From Limnoglobus sp. (GTDB taxonomy: Bacteria; Planctomycetota; Planctomycetia; Gemmatales; Gemmataceae): 6,462 nt of DNA. Both the position numbers and the translations under genes were made by a program. The DNA lies in the NCBI GenBank assembly GCA_025353985.1, contig JANXNT010000157.1, positions 1-6,462 on the forward strand. The letters run 5' to 3'. The notes under the pieces were generated by a model that was given only the letters and a program-made list of their open reading frames with translations, searched no databases and was not told the origin of the DNA. This document shows, one piece after another, positions 1 to 5,871 of the stretch; the stretch's first letter is position 1, and each line of letters opens with the position of its first letter.

Positions 1-3
1 TTG

Positions 4-79
4 GACAGGATTAAACAGGATTTAGAAAGCAAAATCAGACATTTCTTCTCTTCATCCTGCTAATCCTGTAAATCCAGTC
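4..79. repeat. Imperfect inverted repeat built from ACAGGATTA-like units
   Basis: The left arm (4-25) and right arm (60-79) are imperfect reverse complements. GAC, GGATT and ACAGGATT blocks pair across a roughly 34-nt AT-rich centre, with two mismatches and two one-base bulges. Each arm is itself a short tandem of a 9-nt unit close to ACAGGATTA: copies at about 5-13 and 15-23 on the left, and reverse-complement copies at about 54-60, 61-69 and 70-78 on the right. I recall similar ACAGGATTAACAGGATT palindromes as dispersed intergenic repeats in planctomycetes and other environmental bacteria; that is memory, not a search result. It could fold as a hairpin in RNA, but no U-tract follows it, so I do not call a terminator. 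It may be a non-autonomous miniature repeat. Confidence 0.6.
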
Positions 80-281
80 GGTTCATTCACGGCCAACGCA
101 GTTCATTTTGGAAATCGTTTGCTCTCTTCAGTGTAGGAAACGGCACGGCATTTTGTCGCATCACGACATTGCGTAAATAGTGCAGTATCCGAACCCTTGG
201 CAGTTGTGGTAGTTTGGGCAGATTAGTATTCTGTCTGTAACATCGTAACGGATTGCTACCCGTTCATTCGGGCGGAGTGTC
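80..281. other. Non-coding leader upstream of the 143-aa gene
   Basis: I see no supported gene here. The stretch ends with the ribosome binding site of the gene at 282, so it should hold that gene's promoter. No strong sigma-70 pair stands out. The best candidates are TTGGCA at 197-202 with AGATTA at 220-225 (17-nt spacer), or TTGTGG at 204-209 with TATTCT at 227-232 (17-nt spacer), and both match the consensus poorly. Two small hairpins can be drawn: TGTCG/CGACA (154-158 with 164-168, 5-nt loop) and CCCG/CGGG (259-262 with 269-272, 6-nt loop) just before the ribosome binding site. Confidence 0.4.
274..277 (+). promoter_or_regulatory. Shine-Dalgarno sequence GGAG for the 143-aa gene
   Basis: GGAG lies 4 nt before the ATG at 282. 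It supports that start in a reading frame that stays open further upstream. Confidence 0.55.
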
Positions 282-713
282 ATGGACGGGATCATTGAGT
301 TACTCGAAACGATACGCGATAACGGTTTCGCTGTCGGCCGGTTGCCGGGTACGTTTCACATCGCGCTCGCTCGCCAAGTCGAGTCAACGGGCGGTATTGT
401 CGTGTCGAGTGGCATCACGTGGCGACAACTCGCCAGCCACATGAAAACCCTGAAGTTTGACAAAGATCTCGTTCGCGGAATCCAGATCGACCCCGACGTG
501 CTGCACCCACGCGATCGCGAACGTATGTGGTACGCATCAATTAGCATCGCCGGCGTCGATACCCCAACCGCATTCTTGCAAGCCGACGAACTCGCGGTGT
601 TACTCAAGCCGCACGGCTACATCATCGTACCGACCACGATGATGCCATCATCAATTCGCGCCCCAATCCCCGTCGTCGAAGAAACACCCAAACCGAAGCG
701 GAAGAAGAAGTAA
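282..713 (+). CDS. Hypothetical protein of 143 aa with a lysine/arginine-rich C-terminal tail
   Basis: I do not recognise the family. The reading frame starts at an ATG with GGAG four bases upstream and ends at TAA. The protein has no signal peptide or membrane segment and should be a small soluble cytoplasmic protein. It opens with a helical stretch (MDGIIELLETIRDNG), followed by a mixed alpha/beta body of about residues 20-120. That body includes ITWRQLASHMKTLKFD and a YASISIAGV strand, and it ends with a hydrophobic YIIVP strand. The last 20 or so residues are proline-rich and then strongly basic (PKPKRKKK at the very end). Such a tail is probably disordered and could contact nucleic acid or another acidic partner, but that is inference only. 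Codon choice and composition resemble the neighbouring genes, which supports it as a real gene. It is convergent with the HEAT-repeat gene, 19 nt away. Confidence 0.75.
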   Translation: MDGIIELLETIRDNGFAVGRLPGTFHIALARQVESTGGIVVSSGITWRQLASHMKTLKFDKDLVRGIQIDPDVLHPRDRERMWYASISIAGVDTPTAFLQADELAVLLKPHGYIIVPTTMMPSSIRAPIPVVEETPKPKRKKK

Positions 714-732
714 CGCGATCAGCGGTCCGCGG

Positions 733-3075
733 TTACGGGCGGATGAGGCACGCTTTTTTGATTTGCGGATCGTCGCTGCGATAGGCGATGTCGGCCAGTG
801 CCTCGCGAATCGTTGTCACTTGGCACCACGTGACCGCCTCAATGAACGCGACTGTTGAGACGCGATTTTTCAGGTCGCGCTGCATCGATTGTTCCGATGT
901 CGCAATCGAGACATCGAGAGATTTTAACCGTGCGGCAATGAGCGGGGCGGATTCTTTGGGGAAATAGTACAGCAGGCGGATCGTCGCCTCGATTTGAAAG
1001 CGACTGCCTTCGGACCAATCGTTTAACGTCTTACCGTTGAAAATGCCTTCGGTGGCATAGTCGATGAGCAACGAATCGAATAGTAATTTCGCGGGGTCTT
1101 TACTCGCCCATATTGCTCGAAGTTGTTTCGCTACATCGGGGTAGGCTGTCGTGCTGTTAACGACGACGATTCCCGTCGGAATGTAGTTCACCGCTTCGTA
1201 TTGTCGACCGACAATCTGACCGATGGCAACGAAGCAAATGTCGCCGACTTTGACGGTGTACCGTTTTTGAAATCCGCTCTCGAAGTCCGTATCTACATTT
1301 TCTACTTGTTGTTTACCGAAATCGCGTGTTTCGAAGCGGTTTACGGGGTTGCCAAGGATTTCTGCGCCGCCAACGATCAGGGTGCCGGAGGAATCGCTCA
1401 CGCGCAACTGAGTGGGCGTTGGGTCATCGACTGCTGCCAACAAGAACGGTAGCGCGAGGGGACCGGCTGCAACCAAGTTACGGAATGCCTCAGAAGTGCG
1501 ATGTTTTTTGCCATCGAATACCATCACCTTCCGCCGTCGCCGACCGGGTATTGGTGCGAAGCTCTGCCCCGTCGCAGAACCGGAGAAGCCGATGTCCGGG
1601 CTTTGCGTGTCTGCCAGCGCAGCGATCCACGCGACGATGCGCGTTTTTTGTTCCACGCTCACCGGGTCACGCGGTCGCATCGTTACGACGGGAATGTTGC
1701 CGAGGCGGACATTGAAGTGCGCGATGTCCAAATGCTCTTTCACGGTCAATGCCGGATCGATTTTGGCGATGGCCTCGGCGGCCGTTTTTCGATGGGATGA
1801 ATTGAGTTCGCGATTGCGAACGATACCCATGAGCGTAGGTATTGCTGCGTTCGAGTCTGGCCCGATTTTGCCCAAGGCTTCTACGATATTTTCGTTCGGC
1901 TGTACTGCCAGCATTTGGATGAAATGCGGCACACCGGCTTTGGCTCCCGGTCCGATTTTGCCCAACGCGACGATTGCGTTGTCATTCTCCAGGCACGTCC
2001 GATCTTTCACAAAATCGACCAATCGCGGTACGGCAATCGCGGCATTGGGGCCAATCGCACCGAGTGTGTAAATGATTGCTTTCCGCAATTCTCCTCGACT
2101 CGAATGGACATCCTGAAGCCGTTCCAAGATGATCTCGTGTGGCCGACTTCCGAAGCATTCTTTTACGAAAATCATAAGCGGGCGCAGGTTGCGACCCGTT
2201 CCGAACACCAACGCGACCCAGCGGGTAAATGAATCGTCGGACTCTTTCAAGACTTCGAGAAGTGTCGGCACGGCTTCCTTTGCAGCTGGCCCGATCCGTG
2301 CGAGTGCTAGTGCAAAGTGTCTCCAATTGTGTCGTTGCTGTTTGTCTCGAAGTGCATCGATCAACATCGGAACAGCAGCCGCAGCCGCAGGACCGATAGA
2401 TGCGATTGCGTTGGCGGTACTCCAACGGACGCCGTCAAACCAATCGACGCCGTTATCCTTCACCGACAATAACTTCGCGAGTGCCAGGATCGCAGGCCCA
2501 GGCTTGCGGACCAATTCGCCGAGCGAAAATATGCAACATTCGCGAACGCCGTTTTCGGAATCGTTCAACCCCAAAATGAGTGCGGCAATGACGTCGTCCG
2601 TCGGGACTCGCAAGCTGCCGAGGCTACCGGCTGCGGAACCGCGAACGTGCGCACTCGTATCTTTCATCGCTGCGAGAAGTAAGGGAATCGTCTCGACCGG
2701 TCGCGGCCGTATCATCCCCAAACTCATCGCCGCACCGGCGCGAACGCCAGATTCAGGCCGTTTCAGAGCGGCAATCAGGCTCGGCATCGCGGCCGTCTGG
2801 TAGTCGGAAAGCGTCTCGACGAAACAGGCGTAAAGGGTCTCGTCTTTCAAAGCCTCAATGAGATGCGGAATCGCGACATCTTTGAATGGGCCATCGGGCC
2901 GCAGTGCCTCGCGCGCTTCGCTGCGAAGATTACCATTGTTGCCCTTCAGTGCCGCGATCCACTCGGTCAAAGTTTTTGCCGGAGCCACCGGTGTCGTCGG
3001 ACTTTCCGCGAAGCAAACAGCGGTAAGCCAAGCGACGATAGCCACCGTCGATAGCCAGCGAGCAATAATTTTCAC
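733..3075 (-). CDS. Exported HEAT-repeat protein, 780 aa
   Basis: The product is predicted to be secreted or periplasmic and to act as a protein-binding scaffold; no enzymatic motif is visible. The start is taken as the GTG at 3075 because GGAG lies 5 nt upstream and the resulting N-terminus is a textbook signal peptide: KIIAR, a hydrophobic core LSTVAIVAWLTAV, then CFA before ESP, with cleavage likely after residue 23. The frame stays open to an ATG at 3237, but that would bury the signal peptide behind 54 polar residues. Residues 64-443 hold about 11 HEAT-like helical repeats, with units beginning near 68, 97, 129, 162, 195, 234, 268, 313, 348, 381 and 411, usually 29-39 residues apart. Several carry the linker IGPxAxxAVPxL. 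Residues 444-780 are a different, non-repetitive region with a basic RRRRK patch near 512 and a conserved-looking stretch at 610-641 (VGDICFVAIGQIVGRQYEAV and onward). I recall that stretch from other planctomycete hypothetical proteins. It ends at TAA, convergent with the 143-aa gene. Confidence 0.88.
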   Translation of the reverse strand: MKIIARWLSTVAIVAWLTAVCFAESPTTPVAPAKTLTEWIAALKGNNGNLRSEAREALRPDGPFKDVAIPHLIEALKDETLYACFVETLSDYQTAAMPSLIAALKRPESGVRAGAAMSLGMIRPRPVETIPLLLAAMKDTSAHVRGSAAGSLGSLRVPTDDVIAALILGLNDSENGVRECCIFSLGELVRKPGPAILALAKLLSVKDNGVDWFDGVRWSTANAIASIGPAAAAAVPMLIDALRDKQQRHNWRHFALALARIGPAAKEAVPTLLEVLKESDDSFTRWVALVFGTGRNLRPLMIFVKECFGSRPHEIILERLQDVHSSRGELRKAIIYTLGAIGPNAAIAVPRLVDFVKDRTCLENDNAIVALGKIGPGAKAGVPHFIQMLAVQPNENIVEALGKIGPDSNAAIPTLMGIVRNRELNSSHRKTAAEAIAKIDPALTVKEHLDIAHFNVRLGNIPVVTMRPRDPVSVEQKTRIVAWIAALADTQSPDIGFSGSATGQSFAPIPGRRRRKVMVFDGKKHRTSEAFRNLVAAGPLALPFLLAAVDDPTPTQLRVSDSSGTLIVGGAEILGNPVNRFETRDFGKQQVENVDTDFESGFQKRYTVKVGDICFVAIGQIVGRQYEAVNYIPTGIVVVNSTTAYPDVAKQLRAIWASKDPAKLLFDSLLIDYATEGIFNGKTLNDWSEGSRFQIEATIRLLYYFPKESAPLIAARLKSLDVSIATSEQSMQRDLKNRVSTVAFIEAVTWCQVTTIREALADIAYRSDDPQIKKACLIRP

Positions 3076-3080
3076 GATCG

Positions 3081-3084
3081 CTCC
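3081..3084 (-). promoter_or_regulatory. Shine-Dalgarno sequence GGAG selecting the GTG start of the HEAT-repeat gene
   Basis: On the minus strand GGAG is followed by 5 nt (CGATC) and then GTG at 3075. This site, with the signal peptide that follows, decides the start over the in-frame ATG at 3237. Confidence 0.7.
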
Positions 3085-3293
3085 ACATCGGTTTTGTCGG
3101 ATGCACAACTTATACAGATGCCGAAGGGTATACGTTCTGAGATCGGCTTTGTTTGTACCCAATTTTGACGCTTGGGCGGTTCGGTGTTGCGACTTGAGCG
3201 AAATGCCGCACGATATTTGGAATTCCGTACTTGGCACGAATGCTCGCGGACGACACAGTAATAAGGTACCGCTTTTTGTCGGCTCGCCACCGC

Positions 3294-3297
3294 GAGG
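3294..3297 (+). promoter_or_regulatory. Shine-Dalgarno sequence GAGG for the subtilase-like gene
   Basis: GAGG lies 5 nt before the ATG at 3303. It picks this start over the in-frame open sequence reaching back to 3231 and over the out-of-frame ATG at 3298. Confidence 0.65.
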
Positions 3298-3302
3298 ATG
3301 CT

Positions 3303-5864
3303 ATGCGCTTACGATGTTCCGATCTCGCTCAATGGATTCTCACGGCGAGTGCGATTGTCGGCGCTACGGATGCGGCCTCCGCACAGGTGGTTTCTCCGAC
3401 AAAACCGGAGTCGGTTCACGTCGATTTGCGTTACCGGATTCAAGCGGGTCGCGATGAGCGGGTGCGTCAGTTTCGCGCGATGACGGAGTTCCTTGCGAAA
3501 CTCGGTTTTGTCGCCGATGCCAAGCCCGATGCGGACCTGGATATTCTCGACCCGACGGCAGAAAGATTATCGGGGACGTTGCCATCGAAGGCGGTGAATT
3601 CACTCATCACCCACCCGCGAATCCAGACCGTCATCACCCGTGGTGCCGATGCGAAGTTACCCGATGACAATTCGAAACTCGTGGAAATTCAAGCACAAAT
3701 TACCAGTGGCTTGGACCAGCCCGAACAGCATCTGTTTCACGATCAAGTGGCGGCCCAATTGACGCGCCTCGGCTTCCGCGAGAACGTCGGCTACGACCAT
3801 GCGGGTTATTCGCGGGTTCGCGGTGCGATCCCGGCGGGGCGAGTCTCGAACTTGCTTACGGACCTGCGCGATCAACCGACGGGCTGGTTCTTCAACGACA
3901 TCCCGCGCGATCAACTCAATCAGCCGTTTCGCTCGCTGTTGCCGTTGCGGATCGTCGAAGTGCTGCCGGAACTCCCTGCACCGCCGGCGCTCGCAATCGT
4001 ACCGCCGGGCACGTCGCCGAAATACGCACCCGATGTGCGAATGCTGTTAGCGGACGCCGCGAGGCAGAACCAGCCGATTCGCGCCGAGTTTATCGCGTAC
4101 GCACCGATTCCCGATGGCGGGCGCGACATGCGATTGAAGATCAAGACCCGCGTTCCCTCCGCTTCGATCGAAGGGGCCGTCGGCCCACTTTTGACGCTGA
4201 CCGCTGCGAATGCCGCCGACCTCCAGAAACTGGCCGAGTTACCGGACTTCCACACGATTCGCTTGCCGCGATGGGCGGTCGATGCGTCGAAAGTGGCGGC
4301 GAAGCCATTCGATGCGGCGCAGTTTCTCGCAACGTCGGGGCTGGCGAATCTGCACGCAAGCGGCTTTCGCGGGGCCGGTTCGCGGGTGGCCATTATCGGT
4401 ACCGACTTCACGGGGCCGTTGCCGAAGAACGCCCGGCTCATCGACCTCACTGCCGAAATTTCGCCGACAATTTCGCCGTTGCCGCAGGCCGTGCAATCGC
4501 CATCGGGGCAACTCGCGGCCACGCACGTTCGCATTGCCGCACCCGAAGCCGAACTACTACTAATTCGCGTCGATCCCGCTGCGATTCATCAGATTCAATC
4601 GCTCGCACAGGCGATTTACGGCGTGCCGAGTTCGTCGATTGCGGTGCAAACGCGGTCGGAAGAACTGATCGCGGAATCGGAAATCCTCGGCATCCGTCGC
4701 GATGGGGCCGTTGAAGAATATCGCAAAGCGTTCGGCGACCTTAGCGATGAAGATAAGCCGAGAGTGCGACGCGAAAACGCACAGAAGGCGTTCGTGAAAT
4801 TGAAGGACGATGAGGCCGCATTCAAGGCGAAATACGATCGACTCGCGAAGTTGAAAACCGATCTTCTGGAACTGAAAACCTGCCGCGTGATCCTCAACAC
4901 GCTCGTTTGGGAAGACGGTTACTCGCTCGATGGCATGAGCGATCTGAGCTTGCTCCTCGACGCGCGGATTGCCGGTGCATCGACATCGTCGCGACGCTTA
5001 CCTTCGAACGGCAAGTCCCGACCGACGTGGGTGCAAGCGGCGAGTCCATCGGTGGGTAGCGTCTGGTCGGGTTCGTTCCTTGATGTCGATGGCAACGGGA
5101 TCATGGAGTTTGCGGCAGACGGCGCGAAAGTGCCAAACGGTTCGTGGACGCCGGAGATCAACTTCCTCGGGTCGATTGGCAACGATGGTGCCGCCACTCA
5201 AACGATCGCCGCCGGTACGAAGTTACGCTTCAGTATGCAGTGGCGAGAACCGCGCGACGACCTCAACGAAGTCAACATCGATGCCGCGGCGATGCTTTCG
5301 TTCCAGTTGTTGCGGCAACGCGATGCCACCGGCAAAACGACCGCAACCGACGATCTCGTGCTTGTGGCCAAGTCGGTTGCGGCACCGGTCCGGTTGTCTC
5401 GAACCGCCGGTTCGGCGACGTACGAACAATCGCTGGAAGTGACGATTACCGAAGCGGGACGTTACGCGATTCAGATCGTGGGGCGCATCGAAGCCGCAGG
5501 GTTGAACACGCGGTCGTTCGAAATTCAACCGCGAATCTACGTGGCGGCCGTCGATGCAAACGGGGCAGGCAAAGGCACCGTGACGTTCCAAACCTACGCC
5601 CCGACACTCGTCGGCGTCGCGATCCCCTCCGATGCCGCAACTGTCGTCACCGTCGGCCTGCCCGATGGTGTTTCCGGTGCGGGGCCAGGCATCACATTGC
5701 GGCCCAAGCCCGATGTCGTCGTCCCCGGCGTGGCAAACCCGATCTCCGCATCGGGCCTAGTCGCCGGTGCCGCCGCCTGCCTCATCGGCTCCGGCGTGTC
5801 GCCATCCGGCATGTCCCGATCGCTCACGCCAAAGATCGGTGACGCATTGCGGATCACGCGATAG
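3303..5864 (+). CDS. Exported subtilase (S8)-like protein with degenerate active site, 853 aa
   Basis: This is a subtilisin-fold protein of a large planctomycete-type architecture, predicted to be exported and probably not an active protease. The ATG at 3303 has GAGG 5 nt upstream and begins a signal peptide (MRLRCS, hydrophobic ILTASAIVGA, cleavage after DAASA at residue 27). Residues about 39-113 and 127-200 are two related alpha/beta modules, and a third may lie at 261-325; they resemble protease propeptides. The S8 core begins near residue 350. The Asp-site strand reads VAIIGTDFTG (G366 where Asp is expected), the His site reads SGQLA (S401 where His is expected) before IAAPEAELLLIRVDP, and a charged helical insert spans about 464-526. 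Next come VILNTLVWEDGYSLDG and VQAASPS (P582 where the oxyanion Asn of AAGN is expected), then the acidic loop DVDGNGIMEF. A beta-sandwich insert covers about 616-745. The Ser-site region reads KPDVVVPG, then PISASGLVAG with S815 kept. A true S8 fold is likely; its binding role is unknown. Confidence 0.85.
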   Translation: MRLRCSDLAQWILTASAIVGATDAASAQVVSPTKPESVHVDLRYRIQAGRDERVRQFRAMTEFLAKLGFVADAKPDADLDILDPTAERLSGTLPSKAVNSLITHPRIQTVITRGADAKLPDDNSKLVEIQAQITSGLDQPEQHLFHDQVAAQLTRLGFRENVGYDHAGYSRVRGAIPAGRVSNLLTDLRDQPTGWFFNDIPRDQLNQPFRSLLPLRIVEVLPELPAPPALAIVPPGTSPKYAPDVRMLLADAARQNQPIRAEFIAYAPIPDGGRDMRLKIKTRVPSASIEGAVGPLLTLTAANAADLQKLAELPDFHTIRLPRWAVDASKVAAKPFDAAQFLATSGLANLHASGFRGAGSRVAIIGTDFTGPLPKNARLIDLTAEISPTISPLPQAVQSPSGQLAATHVRIAAPEAELLLIRVDPAAIHQIQSLAQAIYGVPSSSIAVQTRSEELIAESEILGIRRDGAVEEYRKAFGDLSDEDKPRVRRENAQKAFVKLKDDEAAFKAKYDRLAKLKTDLLELKTCRVILNTLVWEDGYSLDGMSDLSLLLDARIAGASTSSRRLPSNGKSRPTWVQAASPSVGSVWSGSFLDVDGNGIMEFAADGAKVPNGSWTPEINFLGSIGNDGAATQTIAAGTKLRFSMQWREPRDDLNEVNIDAAAMLSFQLLRQRDATGKTTATDDLVLVAKSVAAPVRLSRTAGSATYEQSLEVTITEAGRYAIQIVGRIEAAGLNTRSFEIQPRIYVAAVDANGAGKGTVTFQTYAPTLVGVAIPSDAATVVTVGLPDGVSGAGPGITLRPKPDVVVPGVANPISASGLVAGAAACLIGSGVSPSGMSRSLTPKIGDALRITR

Positions 5865-5871
5865 CAGGCGT

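Larger units (their letters stand above)
3076..3302. promoter_or_regulatory. Divergent intergenic region between the HEAT-repeat and subtilase-like genes
   Basis: The two large exported-protein genes are transcribed away from each other from this 227-bp gap, so it must contain both promoters or at least their leaders. For the minus-strand gene the best -10 candidate is TATAAG at 3109-3114, 33 nt before the GTG, but no good -35 sits at the right distance. For the plus-strand gene TTGGCA (3231-3236) and TAATAA (3259-3264) look like promoter boxes but are 22 nt apart, too far for a standard sigma-70 site. The arrangement would allow shared control; no clear operator palindrome is visible. Confidence 0.4.

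Noticed and set aside
197..212. Sigma-54 promoter starting at TTGGCA
   Set aside because: The required GC at the -12 element is absent at the correct distance.
259..277. Translational-control hairpin hiding the ribosome binding site of the 143-aa gene
   Set aside because: Only four G-C pairs form (CCCG/CGGG), too short to claim a regulatory element.
714..732. Possible terminator between the 143-aa and HEAT genes
   Set aside because: GCGG/CCGC can pair only with a one-base loop and no T-tract follows.
1412..2803. Long + strand frames (1412-2071, 2129-2803) antisense to the HEAT-repeat gene
   Set aside because: They mirror the repeats of the real gene on the opposite strand and have no independent domain or start signal.
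3076..3237. N-terminal extension of the HEAT-repeat frame to an ATG at 3237
   Set aside because: It would put 54 polar residues before an obvious signal peptide, and the GTG at 3075 has GGAG at ideal spacing.
3231..3302. Upstream start of the subtilase-like frame at 3231
   Set aside because: The start there is TTG without a ribosome binding site, and it would bury the signal peptide that begins at the ATG at 3303.
3298..3483. Short + strand frame starting at the ATG overlapping the ribosome binding site of the subtilase-like gene
   Set aside because: It lies out of frame within the signal peptide region and has no protein-like features.
5144..5842. Long arginine-rich + strand frame inside the subtilase-like gene
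   Set aside because: Its Arg-rich, low-hydrophobic composition is typical of the shadow frame of a GC-rich gene; the real frame has clear S8 motifs.
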